The position numbers and the translations under genes are program-made. Positions 35,690 through 47,619 of a DNA stretch of 64,000 bases are shown here, in pieces. The notes under the pieces were generated by a model that saw only the letters and a program-made list of their open reading frames with translations, was not told where the DNA came from and did no database searches. Source of the DNA: Pseudisothecium myosuroides. Lineage: Eukaryota; Streptophyta; Bryopsida; Hypnales; Lembophyllaceae. Positions within the stretch are counted from its first letter, which is position 1. Every line of letters starts with the position of its first letter. The stretch is from NCBI GenBank assembly GCA_951799445.1, contig OX637287.1:34118224-34182223 (forward strand). Reading direction: 5' to 3'.

Positions 35690-36992
35690 TTAACCCGTGA
35701 AGGACAGTGAGGCCCAAAAGTGGTCAAATGATGACTTCATTGTTCATTGTAGAAAAAAAGAATAGACCTCTTTATCCAATAATTGAAGCAATTTTGGTGA
35801 CTAAGGTAGACGTGCCCATTGTCAACCACAATCTATATCCAACATGTAAGGTGGAGTTATTTCCAACCAAGGCTAAAACAGATTTCCAATCAAAGCTTGA
35901 AATATGTTTTTTTCTCCTTTTCAAGGTTGGAACTAATAAGATTGTGACGCATGTCCCAAAGTAGTGAGCAAGAAACATTTGAAAAAATTCCAACTCTCAA
36001 AAGAGCCACGAGTTTTTTATTTTTGGCACCCACTGTAGTGCAATTACCGAAAGAATACAAACATAAGTAAAAAAATAAAAAATAAGTAAATCTAACATGG
36101 CACTAAAGTGACATTCAAATTTTTATTTCCATAATTGCACCATGGGGGTGCAAAACTTGTGGCCCCTCTGAGGGCTGAATTTTTTTTAATGGTAGGAAGT
36201 AATGAGTGGAAAAGTAGTTCTTGAATGACTGGAATTGGAAGAGTACAGACATTGGCTATTGGCTCTTAGTACTTTTTGGCTCTCAAAATTCATAAGAATT
36301 TCAATTTCGGCAATGGGTACATTTATAGCAAAATTCCTTAAGAACATCCCTACAGCTAAACCGTGGAATGAGCGCCAAACAAAGAATTGTTGTTGGTTGG
36401 CGTGCCATCATTTCGATTGAAGAGTCACGGCCCCACGAGAAGACTCGCAAAGTGGCCAAAAGCTGCACCATACTTATTATTTTATTGTTTCAAGAAGAAT
36501 CTCTTTGACTTTTAAAGAGAAGCTTTCAAAAGGTGGAATTCAAAAAATTATTAAATAGCTTGGTGAGCTGCGTTCAAGAGTCTCCATTTGCCCGTGCCTT
36601 CTTCATTTTTGGAAGTGGCCGGGCATGTTTTTGCCCTTGGCGAGTGTGCCATGGGGCAATTTCTAAGCCACAGCCCGCCCATTGCCCGTGTTTAGTGCCT
36701 TTGATGAGTAGCCGTGGCGATGCTCTAAGTGATTGGCTATGAGTACATTTACTTTATTGAACCTTGGTCTTGGGGCCCGCGCAGCCATTCTATGGCCGAT
36801 GGATGACAGAGAATCAAACTTTGTTGGATAGAAATGTAACTATTCATCCTCGAAATTTGTTGTTTAAAAGGGAAGATTTTCTACAGTAGCTTGACTTCCA
36901 ATGAGCGCTTTTGCAATTTTTTTAGCCAATGATTCACATGGTAATGCAAAAGGATGATTTCGCGGGTCACCCCTTCGTCCTTTAAAGGTTAA
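35690..36992. mobile_element. TTAA element P (1.3 kb, composite)
   Basis: TTAA at 35690-35693 and 36989-36992; ends TTAACCCGTGAAGGACAGTG and TTAACCTTTAAAGGACGAAG. It contains sequence related to the inner AGGTA-type element at 11893-12296 (35803-35960) and a TTTCAGC-type MITE (35985-36180). Its right 210 bases are a longer relative of element Q (GATGACAGAG..ATTCATCCTCG, CCAATGATTCACATGG). The piece at 36570-36740 is more GC-rich and may be captured host DNA; its 69-codon frame matches nothing I know. Confidence 0.72.
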
Positions 36993-37788
36993 GCTTTCAA
37001 AAAATTTAAATGAAGAACTGTGAAAATTGAGGATTGACTTTTAAAATGCCCCACCTGGGGCTTGCAAGAGTTTTTTTTAAAGGAATTGAATCAATCAATC
37101 TCATCAATCTCATCATCAGAAACACCGGATGGAGTGCTGGGTCAACCTCCAAGCTCACAATATCTTAACGGAAACCGCAGGGTCCACCGTCCACATGACC
37201 CTTGAGCATCAAAATACAACAGAATACAAAATAAGTTAACTTAGCGTATAACATGATTGGAAGTTGGGGCACTATTTTCAAACTAGTGATCATTAGGAAC
37301 ATCATAATACAGGCCTTGTATTCCTCCCCAAACAAGGAGGAACTCCAAACCAAACAATGTTTGGAATGTTTTGGGGATGCGGCCACGTTCAACATTATCA
37401 ACAAGTGAATGATAGCTAACTTATTTAGGGTGAAGGATCCCAAGGTGGATTCTGAGGAGAGTATGATACTACTAATACAGTACGGTTGGGGTGAGCTGAC
37501 CCCTCCTTCGGATGGACCCCCCGCCAAGTCATTCCATGGGTGCATGTAAAAAAAAGATCCCCTTCTTTGTGCCCGATTAATTTATCTTCGACACCTTTCC
37601 TAGCTAATTTGGAACCTGTGATTGCAAATTAATATGAATTCAAAATTTGCATATTCTATCATGCGTGGAAAATAAAAAAATTCAGAGTTTTTCCAAGGGT
37701 TGAGTAAGAGGGTCAATTCATCCCAACCACTAGTACCTATCCTTGCTTCAAGAATGACGTTACAGTTTACCTCCTAAGAATCCATGTA
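36993..37788. other. intergenic DNA, no gene seen
   Basis: The 126-codon minus-strand frame (37165-37545) has no recognisable domain and no codon signal I can support. Nothing else is visible. Confidence 0.45.
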
Positions 37789-38276
37789 TAAGGTAAAACA
37801 ACCCATTACGGACATAAGACCCATTGTGGACACCTACGAATGACTCCATTATTGTTTTCTTCCACTCCATTATGGTTTTGGCTTCCGGTGAATGAAATTT
37901 GGGCCACAATCAATACCGGAATGGAGTGATTAGTGACCACAATAGGAACTTCCAACTTTTTAGTGCTAATTCATTGTAGGAAGTGATTGTTTTAGGGCTT
38001 CTATATTAGAAAATATTGTGATTGCCTTAGGTGAGTAAGATGACCGTTATGAATATAGTTTTTGTTGGTTTTGAGGTAGTCTAGAGACTCTTTTAGGCCA
38101 CCTGGGATGAACACTTCAAAAATTCATAACAAATTCACACTTTGTCAAAAAAATATAATTTCAATTGCTCTCGCCATTTCTATCACTTGTCTTTATGTGG
38201 AAAAAAAATTAAAAAAATTCAGCAATGACATGAGGGCAAACTCCCATTTTGTCTGTAATGGGTTGTTTTACCTTAT
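37788..38276. mobile_element. TA-flanked AGGTA-type MITE (485 bp)
   Basis: The ends AAGGTAAAACAACCCATTAC (37790-37809) are perfectly inverted at 38255-38274, and TA flanks both sides. A further GGACA/AGACA continues the match inward. This is the cleanest member of the AGGTA superfamily in the window. The interior is non-coding. Confidence 0.85.
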
Positions 38277-38624
38277 TGGTCAAATTCAACTTTGATCCTT
38301 ACCATATTTGTTTTCAGTGTTTGACTCTAATGCTCGTAAAATGAAGTTTTGAAGTTCATTACACAATGAGATTTGCTTGAAGTGTGCTAACCCTGTTTTG
38401 TCGGGATGAAAAGAAACTTTTTTTCAAACTTCAATTGTTATAATTTTACAATCCATGTCGTCATATGGGCTATATTTTTTTCCACACATTTTTGTAACAA
38501 TCTTATACACTTTCGTACTATCATAATTTTAATAAGAGGTTTAATTTTCAATTTTGGTCAATGCATCAAAAAATGGCAATTTTTTTACAATTTCGCTTGA
38601 AAAACACCCTTTGCCTTTTACAAA

Positions 38625-39548
38625 TTAACCCCTAAAGGACCAACCTGCTATTTTAGCAACATAGAAATTTTGGGCAGGTACGTGTGACTGGAGATTTTCT
38701 TATTTTTGGCTAAACTTTTAATAGAAGAAGGGGAAGAGGAACATCTTTCAAATGCACTAAGTTTCATGACATTTGGAAATAGGAGTCAAAAGTTATGGCC
38801 TAGTATGTTACTTTTTTTTGTAATCGAGCAGTCCAGACAGATTAAAAAAAACTTTTTTGAAAAACAAAATTTTGAAATTGGTTTTCTAGATTTTTATATA
38901 CGTGGAAAGTTTTGAATCATTCCATTTTGATCAATGAGTCAAAAGTTATGAGGAATTTTTGTTTGCCGGCAGTTATGGATTTCCTACTCTAAAATAAACT
39001 TTGAAGTCTTTATTTCACTCAATTTTCAATATTTTTTGAAAAAAATAAAATCACAAGATGTAGATTGTTTATTACAACATTACAATCATTGGGATTGACA
39101 TTTTTCAATTCCATAATTAAACTCTTAACAATTTTGTATTTTGAATCATTATCTACTTCTTCCTACTTACTATTTTTTTCCTATATGTTGTACAATTCCA
39201 AATGATTTTGAAAATTTTCAAACATGTAGCCAACTTGTTTAGGAAAAATAATTGAAAGAAGAACCACCATTTTGGACATTTTTTCATAGAAAAGTGAGCT
39301 TGTGAAGTGTAGCTGCCCTATTTTTTGCAGGGCCAAAAACATGATTTCATTGAATTTGAATGTTTATATCTTGCAATCCACGTGGTGGAAAATTCTGAAA
39401 TTTTTACCACGTGTTCTCAAGTCAGAATATTACAAGATCCTATAGTTACATATGTCAAAAAAAAAATCAAAAATTTGGTACTTGTACTAAAAATGGCAAT
39501 TTTTGAGCGTTTTTGGTGAAAACATAATTATGGAACTTTAGGGGTTAA
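38625..39548. mobile_element. TTAA element L (924 bp)
   Basis: TTAA at 38625-38628 and 39545-39548; ends TTAACCCCTAAAGGACCAAC and TTAACCCCTAAAGTTCCATA. Same subfamily as E but in the opposite orientation. Subterminal AGCAACATAGAAATTTTGGG follows the left end and ATGTTTTCACCAAAAACGCTC (reverse) precedes the right end. Non-coding. Confidence 0.88.
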
Positions 39549-42500
39549 AGGATAAATCAATAGATGAGGATTTTAGCCTTGCTTTGCATACAAGTATTTT
39601 GAAGAGTGATTTTGGGTCTCAAAACATTGCATTGCTTTAGGTGTCAATGTTCTCATATATATTAATAGTGCTACCACTATGTTGATATGATCTCTAAGCC
39701 ATTGTTTTCAAACTTCCATTTTAGAGTCATCACTACATTATTCTAATAAGTTGCACTTTATTATACATTGTTCATATTTTTAGAAACTCAAACTATGTTT
39801 CTAAAAATCTTCATTTAGGTTCAAAATTACCTAAAATTACCCTAGGTGATGGCTAGGTGAGAAGGACTTCCGTTTGAATCCACAAGGTTCCCAATTTAAC
39901 TCCCAATGCTAACAATGCTTGCATAGAGACTCCACGTGCCATGCTAATTCTGTTTGCATGGGAAGGGGGTTTGTTCCTCCACTTGTCCCTCATGGAGATA
40001 AGATCCATGGTTTGCCATGTTTGTGTTGGGTCTGTCTTAGCTGCAGCCCTTGAAGGTCATATGTTTCAAAATAAAAAATAATATAAAAATTTACAATTAA
40101 TCCAAGAAAAATATCAGAGGACGGACCAAAGTGTCGTTTGTACCAAAACCTTCTGTGTACCTCACAGACTCAAGTTTCATTTGGACCCAAACCTTCCAAG
40201 TACGTACTTCACAGACCAAAGTTTTCAGTTGGACCAAACCTTCCATGTACTTCACAGACCAAAGTGTTTTTTTTTTTTTAATTTTTTAAGCCAGGAGTTT
40301 ACTCCAGAAATATGATTCACGGACCAAAGTTTCACTTCAGACCAAACCTTCACTTTGGACCAACCCCTCCACTTGTGTTTGCAAGTTCACGGTTTATTAT
40401 TCAAAGTAAAAAAAAATCTGAGAAGATCTTGGCATTCAAAAACTTATCACTTGAATAAACATAAATTAAGTTAAGAAAACTTAGTTGGTGTGAATCCGCT
40501 CATTGTTCTTGAAAAATGGTTTCCTTCGGCCCACAAAGTACAACCCCTCCTCCAAATATATAACTTATTAATAAGTTAACTCCTTGGTTAAGTTATTTAC
40601 AGGACAGTGCTGTACGTGTTTGATGAACCTACTCACATGGTAGCCAATCTATTGGACTACATAGTTGGCCGCATTTTCTCCACAGGCAAAGCATTATTGA
40701 ACGGGGTAGTGGTTGAATTTGATAAATATTCTGACATCATGTTTGAAGTTTCTGTTAAAACGAGTCACGTTTGTGCCTGATGGGGTACAATTGGATGACA
40801 TCACAAGCAAAGCCCACCTTTGGCATGGAAATCAAAGAAGATTGCTGTTATGTTTGGACCTAATGGAACATGGGATTTATTTAGTCTCAAAACAAGATAT
40901 AATATTGTCGAAACGGAGGTGCCAGGTATGCACGGATTGCATGCATGCTGCACGGACACTTTCGTAGCAAAGTTTTTTTTACTTAACTTAGCAAAAGAAT
41001 GCTCAAAGAGATGCAAAAGATGCGAGAAAGATCTTGAAGGAATATTTGGCAAATTATTCTCCATTTTTCAATTGATGAAATTGTTGAGTAGTTACAAAAA
41101 TCTTGAGATGGTATTGTTCTTTTGGGGTGAACGTTCATAATTTTGGGAGAATAAATGGATTTTCTTTTGTATTGATTTTACATGTTTCATTCATACTCAT
41201 AGATATAAATAATGAAGAGCACTAAATGCCTATTGTAAATGAAGAGCACTCCAATGAAGAGCACTAAATGCCTATTGTAAAAAAAATGCCATGAACCTTG
41301 TCTATAACTTACATTTATAAGATTTCTTCTACATGGTGAACCTTGTGAGATGAATGAACATTTTCTTTCGAAGGGCCGGGGGGGGGGGGAGATTCTTGTT
41401 GGTAGAGCAACAAGTACAATGGAATGCATGCATGCATGCAATAATAATTTTTGTATAGAATCATCATGAATATCCTGGTCTGATCTACTCCCTTTGTTTT
41501 GAATAATACCAATGATTCTTTTGTGTTTTATAAAGGAAACATTGGGATAATGTAGAAATAAAGGAGTAAAATCCAAAGATAGACTTTTTGTTCTTGTGGT
41601 TCTAAAATCCATTGATTCTCTCCTTCTCCTTGAATAATATTGTTCCCACCAACAGATTAACACACACATATGATCATGTGATCAACATTAAATCAAAGTT
41701 TGTAAATAATATTCACCCAATTTAGATACCGATATAAGTATATTGTTTGCCAAGTATGTAATACATGTAAAGTACAATTTTCTAAATTTATTTTTTAATC
41801 ATTCCATTTTTAGGCCTTGTATTTTTGACTTGCTCTTGTTTTCTATTTTTCAAATTGTTTTGGTCAATATGAAGATTCTATATTCTCTCTACGTGACATA
41901 GTTTTTTTTTGAAACATTGGTCTTGGTGAAATAACATAATTTCATCAAAGTACTCATATTTCACAATATTTTTTCAAGATCGTAATGGATAAATTTCAGC
42001 AATTCTTCTACTGAATTAGGACTTGAGAAGGGGCTATGCTTGTCTATGACTGATTTTTGAACTTAGTGGTTGGGGTTGGCATTTTTTGTCAAATAATTAA
42101 TTAAAATTGCCAATTGTGATTTGATATTTGACTAAACAGGAATATGTAGTTATTTTTTAATTCAATTTTTTTTAAAACAACTTCTTATAAATTCTAGCAT
42201 TTATTTTCAATTTTTTTTGCCAACTGTGACCATTGAGTTCAATAAATAAATGACACATGTCCCAAGTTGTGAAAAAAAAAGTAGGAAATAATGATTATGT
42301 AAGAAGTTCTTGAATGATCGAATTTGGAAGAGTCTAGACATTGGCCATGGGTCCGAAGCACTTTTTGCCTCCCAAAATTCATAGTAATTTCAATTCAAGC
42401 GATAAAATTACCAATTTTTTTGTAGTCCATGTCATTTCTATCAGTGTACCTCTGGAAAATATTTGTTTTGCCTTCACTACTTGAGATCATGTCAGAATTC

Positions 42501-42792
42501 TTTATTCGGTCAATTATTGGGGGCTCTACCTTATATGGATTTTTCACCCAAAATGCAAGTAATATTTGCATTTTAGCAACATTGTGACATTATATTTGTA
42601 GTGTTGCATATAAAGTGACATTATCCCTAAAACTGTCACAAGATGACATGTGATACTTTTGAAAAAAATTACTTCAATTATGCAAAGTATGAATTTTATA
42701 TAAAATACATACATTAGTTCCTATAGTTTGGTGAGAAAAGAGTGACTGTGAAGTAAGAGAAGGTAACAGTTTTTTTGTTGCTTTTTGGCATA
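39549..42792. other. long stretch without a recognisable gene
   Basis: Mostly featureless. Short frames at 40713-41140 overlap on both strands and show no domain. Small repeats: a degenerate minisatellite (40129-40395), a 28-bp direct duplication AATGAAGAGCACTAAATGCC... (41212-41239 and 41253-41280), and a poly-G run near 41380. The right part (42240-42400) resembles the left parts of 11960-12170 and 36190-36300 (AAGAGTCTAGACATTGGCCATGGGTC type), so fragments of that dispersed element are present. Confidence 0.45.
40129..40395. repeat. degenerate minisatellite, units about 45-60 bp
   Basis: Four or more imperfect units built on GGACCAAACCTTCCATGTAC, TTCACAGACCAAAG and TTTCA(G/C)TT. Confidence 0.75.
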
Positions 42793-42941
42793 TTAACCCT
42801 ATAAGGACCCTGCAATCCCACAAATGTTGATGAATGATTTTCCAAATCATTATAGAAATGAAAAATGCACCTATTGGTCCAAAAAACAAATCATTTTTAG
42901 CAAAGTACCTTGGGGATAGATATTGTCTTTTCAAGGGTAAA
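42793..42941. mobile_element. possible short TTAA-type element
   Basis: TTAACCCTATAAGGACCCTG at the left is a good family end. The right end TTGTCTTTTCAAGGGTAAA is a weaker inverse. If real, it is a 150-bp MITE-sized derivative. Confidence 0.35.
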
Positions 42942-43796
42942 TTGGCTCGTAATCCTTATACAAAAAGTCATAATGGCATGAGCCAGTATAAAAAATTCTC
43001 AAGAAAATGCTAAACAAAACTTCTGGTAAAACTGTAACTTAGTTTGAGTGAGTGACAAATCTCTTGTGCATGAAACATTAGAAAAAAAGGTATTGACATC
43101 TTTAGAGAATTTTTTTTTCTAAAAAATATTTTCAAAGGAAAACATTCAAGGGAACAAATTCTGTGGTTTCGAAATGTAATAATTATTTCAAAAAGTAAGA
43201 GGCCCTTCACAAGCCGTGTCTTTGAAATTCTCTTCAACTTTCTTTATTGGCTTTGAAGCAAACTAAGGCAAGGAGGTTTTGGTTTGACCAAAGTTGTAAA
43301 TGTAGTAATGTGAGGGAATTTGAAAAGACTAGTGCTAAGGCATGTGCACCTAGAATTGATCCTAATTACAATTGAGCATAGTTACTATTACTAAATATAA
43401 ATTATTTTATTAGCCTTATTGTAAATTGAAAGAAGATTTTAATTCACTTTATTATGAATTATTTTGACACAATATGAATAAATTATGAATGTTTAAATTA
43501 TTGTTTGTAGGTGTTTTAAAAACCAACACTAGATTCTCATAGAATTTAATTATTAAATTGTGTACATCTTGTCTAATTGATATTTAGGGAAAAATGTCTC
43601 TTTTGGGGGTCCAAACGTAGGTGTCTCTTTCTAGGCAATGTTGATTGTAGGTGAATAGTGCGATGACAAAGATTTGCACATCCTTTTGTTCCTATATACA
43701 AACACCCCCATTTTCACAATTTTTATGCAATTCTTGCATCATTGCATTGTATCAGTAGTTGTGATCATGTTTACCAAATTCCAACTTCAAAAAATC
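42942..43796. other. intergenic DNA, no gene seen
   Basis: AT-rich, with no recognisable gene, RNA or repeat end. Confidence 0.5.
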
Positions 43797-44360
43797 AAAA
43801 CTCTATTTTTGATGATTGTTTATAATAAATTTCATGATATTACATGATGATTCATTGAGAGCCGTCAATGATGAATTTTCAAAATTCAATTGCAAGTACA
43901 TATTGGAATTGTCCGTAAGCGCATCTTTTTCTAGAAAATATTGCAAAAATATTTCAAAATTCATATGTAGAGAGTTCAATGCCGAGGTATCTTGTATTTA
44001 AATTATTTAAAATAGATGTCTAAATATTGTAACTAGATTTTAATATTTGACCCTCATGCTACAACTTGTAATGTACCTTTGAGTATAATAATGCGATTAA
44101 TTTATCCAAATCTAGTTACAACACATAGAAATCTATTTTTATAGAATTAAGGTATGAGACTTGGCATTGAATTCTCTACAGGCTACATCATGAATTCTAA
44201 AACTTTCTTGCAATTTTTTCTAAAAGGAAAGATGTGCTTATAGACAATTCCAACATGTGCGTGCAATTGAATTTTAAAATTCATCATTGTCGGCTCTCAA
44301 TCAATTATCATGTAATGTCATAAAATATGATGTAAAAAATTCATCAAAAAAGAGTTTTTG
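43797..44360. mobile_element. foldback element (about 565 bp)
   Basis: Arms of roughly 265 bp run from AAAACTCTATTTTTGATGA to its inverse at 44343-44360 and pair in register (sum about 88155), for example GAGAGCCG at 43857 with CGGCTCTC at 44291. The arms differ by numerous substitutions, so it is older than element I. No coding capacity; target duplication not resolved. Confidence 0.75.
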
Positions 44361-46159
44361 TTTTAACTTCAAATTTGGTATTCATGATCAAGAGTATGTA
44401 AAAATGCAATGATGCAAATATTGCATAAGAATTGCAAAAGATTGCATTTGAAAATGAGGCATTTATATGGGAAACAAAGAGACATGCATGCAAATCTTTT
44501 TGTTTGGGCATTGTACATATTTTATTTAAGAAAAAATCATCATTATGATGCACTACAATTTATAGGGATAGAACCTCTTAAAGGAAAATTTCCTATTTGT
44601 AGTAAATTAAAACATTGTAACATTAATAATTTATCAATCCTTGACAATATAGGGGTGCTAATATGTGAGCTTATGATCATGAGCACATGAATTTAGGAAT
44701 CTAAATACATTTGTTATAAATGTCTATATTATCAAAACCTTTCGTGATTATAGAATACATATATTATAGATACCTATACTATAGGTGTTTATGTTATAGA
44801 ACCTTCAATGGTTGTAGGTATCTTCTCAGGGCCTCTTCACACCTACAAGCCGAGCCAATTTTCCTTGAGACCGATTGCACAAAATTTCAGTCTTTTTTGG
44901 GTTGAAAGTCATCCTCATCTATTCATTAGAATAAGATTATAACGACAATCAATTCTCCCATAAATAAAGGCTTTGAGGCCAAAAAGCCGGGTTGATTCAA
45001 TAAAACCTATAAAATTTCAATCCCTCTCTTTCTCTTTTCAGGGTCGCTTTATACCTAGAGGCCGACCAAGGTACCTTGAATTTGATTATATGAAATCCAA
45101 CGGATTTGATTTGTTGAAAAAAATATTGTTTTATTAAAAATAAATTAAAATTAAAAATTTGACTTTGGCCCCTTATTTTTTAGTGCACTTAATTTAGCGA
45201 GCTTGGGCCATGCCAGATCATATCATCCCATCCAATTGGCTTGGCCTCTATGTGTAAAGGAGTTGGGATCAATTTCAACCTTTTTTCAATCACAAGTGAA
45301 GATTTTGGGCCTCTGACACAACAAATTGGCCTAGCCTCTAGGTGTAAAGCAGCCTTTATATCTAGGCTTAAGGCTCACATGCTAACATTGTTACTCGGCA
45401 ACATGAGATACTGACTCCAAATTCTTATATTAAATGGGAAAAAATAAACATCTACACCAACTAACAAAACTGAGTTTAAATTTGAAACATTTTCATTTAA
45501 ACAACTATACCGTAAGCATCAATGGACAAAGTCCAAAAGTGTACATATGAAAGTTGTAGTATGCAACATATTGCACTTTACCATGGAAGTTTGAAGAAAA
45601 AATTAGTTGTCATTTGAAAGAAAATGAATTTCAAAGTTAGCCATGTCAAAAACTCGGTTTTGTTCACCATGATTTGGAATTACTTTATCTTTTGTCAATT
45701 TTTTTTTAGAACTCCAAAAAAACTTTTTGTACCTTGGTATGTTGGTATACATCATTTTAGATTGTTGTACACAAAAATTGAAGGAAATTGGCATTTATAG
45801 AATTTAAAATATCAACAATTTGACAAACATGCAAATGATGTTGGTTCTTTCAATATTTGAGCTTTTTTGGGGGAATTGAGAGCATGGGATTGCATTAGCC
45901 ATTGTAGAAAGAGATAGGTTGCAACATGGACCATTGTTATATCTTAATGCCCTTGCATTTGAAACATTTGTAGAACAGGGCAATACAATTCAATTTATAT
46001 TTTACAACTATGTAATGCATTTTTAGAATTAGATTTTTTGTTAAAAGACTAGAATTTATGATGCATATAATTGATCCAAAAAATACAAAAAATAAATAAA
46101 TATCGTTGTCACTTTCATAAAAAAACTACCAATTTTCCAAAAAGTTTTTTATTTTTTTA
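44361..46159. other. intergenic DNA with a dispersed repeat
   Basis: No gene seen. About 44715-44830 (TATTATAGATACCTATA and CAATGGTTGTAGG) recurs at 57910-58030, a dispersed repeat of unknown type. The sequence TTGGCCTCTAGGTGTAAAG..AGCC occurs more than once near 45230-45380, in a locally repetitive stretch. Confidence 0.45.
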
Positions 46160-46906
46160 TTTTTTATTTTTTGTAAATGGGCAATTTGGGCAAATAAAAA
46201 ATCACTTTTTCAAAAACAAAAATTTGAAAATTGGATTTCTAGAGTTATATATATGTGGAAAGCTTTGAATCATTCCATTTCGATCAATGAGTCAAAAGTT
46301 ATGAAGAATTTTTGTTTGTGAGTAGTTATGGATTCTCTACTCTAAAATAAACTTTGAAGTCCTTTGTCTAACTCAATTGTCAATATTTTTTGAAAAAAAA
46401 ATCATAGGATGTAGATAGTTTATTACAATATTGCAACCATTGGAAATTGGCATTTTTCAATTCCATAACTAAATTCTAAACAATTTAGTGTTTTGAATCA
46501 TTTTCTAATTCTTTCTACTCACTATTTTTTTTCCTATATGTTGTACAATTTCAATTGATGTAAATTTTTTGAAGCATATAGCCAACTTGTCTAGGAAAAG
46601 GAATCCAAAGAAGCACCACCATTTTGAACATTTTTTCATAGAAAAGTGAGCTTGTGAAGTGCAGCCACCCTGTTTTCTGCAGGGCCAAAAAAATGATTTC
46701 AGTGAATTTGAATGCTTATATCTTGCAATTCACGCGGTGGAAATTTCTGAAATTTTTGCCATATGTTTTCAAGTAATCATACTATAAGATCCTATGTTTA
46801 TATGTGTCAAAAAAAAGTTTTGTTTCAAAAATTTGGTACTTGTACTAAAAGTGACAGTTTTTGACTATTTTTAGTGAAAACATAGTCAAGGAACTTTAGA
46901 GGTTAA
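46160..46906. mobile_element. TTAA element M, left end lost
   Basis: The right end is GGAACTTTAGAGGTTAA (TTAA 46903-46906). From about 46160 on it matches L and N, including GTCAAAAGTTATGA, the TTGTGAAGTGCAGCC block, and ATGTTTTCACTAAAAATAG (reverse). The left terminus is not recognisable. It provides a clean empty site for the Mutator-like insertion in G. Non-coding. Confidence 0.75.
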
Positions 46907-47081
46907 AATGCACTTTTTGAACATTGTGTGAATAAACTACAAATTTTCAAATTGTTAAAAAATAGTTGTTTCTAAAACAAACCTCAAACTCTCATGAATA
47001 ACAAGAGTACATTTCAGGCAAGAATCTCTAGGGGGCGATTTTAGATGTAGATACCGTAATCCCCCAAATTGAGGCTCCATC

Positions 47082-47425
47082 ATTAGAGGATTTTTTTTTT
47101 TTTTTTTTTTTTTTGATAACAAATGGAAACCATTGTATTAAGTGAAAAAAAGTAACTGCCAAGCCAGAGGCTGGACAAATGAAGAGAAGATGAGCAATAA
47201 AAAGAAACAGAGAACTAAGAGAACAAACAAAGAGGAGGACCTCGTCTTTATTCCACCTAATAGAGTAACCGATCCTAGTAGCGAGAACCGGGGATTGTAA
47301 CCAAATACTAGAGAACTTGGTCCAAATCCTATCAGAATTTTGAGGACTATGTCTAGAGGCAAGGTCCGTCTTAAGAGGAGCAGCCTGTCCTGAGTCAAGG
47401 AGGGTACTCCAGAGGGATTAGAGGA
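47082..47425 (-). mobile_element. 5'-truncated LINE 3' end with 9-bp target duplication
   Basis: ATTAGAGGA at 47082-47090 and 47417-47425 flanks a 326-bp insert that begins with about 24 T, the poly(A) tail of a minus-strand retroelement. The adjacent AACAAATGGAAACCATTGTATTAA matches the other LINE end at 16856. On the minus strand one frame reads through most of it without a recognisable domain; it is probably the C-terminal and 3' untranslated part of a LINE. Confidence 0.7.
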
Positions 47426-47619
47426 AATTTCAGGCCTCAAAGAGGCCGCGAGTTTTTGATTTTTGGCACCCTGCTCCATCAGAGTGCTTAGAGAGTCAAA
47501 AATGAAATGAACGAGGTCATAATGCAATGAATTAGTGCGGCCTCCCTGCACGGCCATGAGTGGAGGTCGGTTCGAGCCCCGAATAACGAAGGCACGTAGG
47601 AAAAGAAAAGCATGTTCCA

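Noticed and set aside
47567..47584. tRNA T-arm or B-box-like GGTTCGAGCCC
   Set aside because: No acceptor stem, A box or anticodon arm could be built on either strand, and the stem-loop has the wrong loop size.
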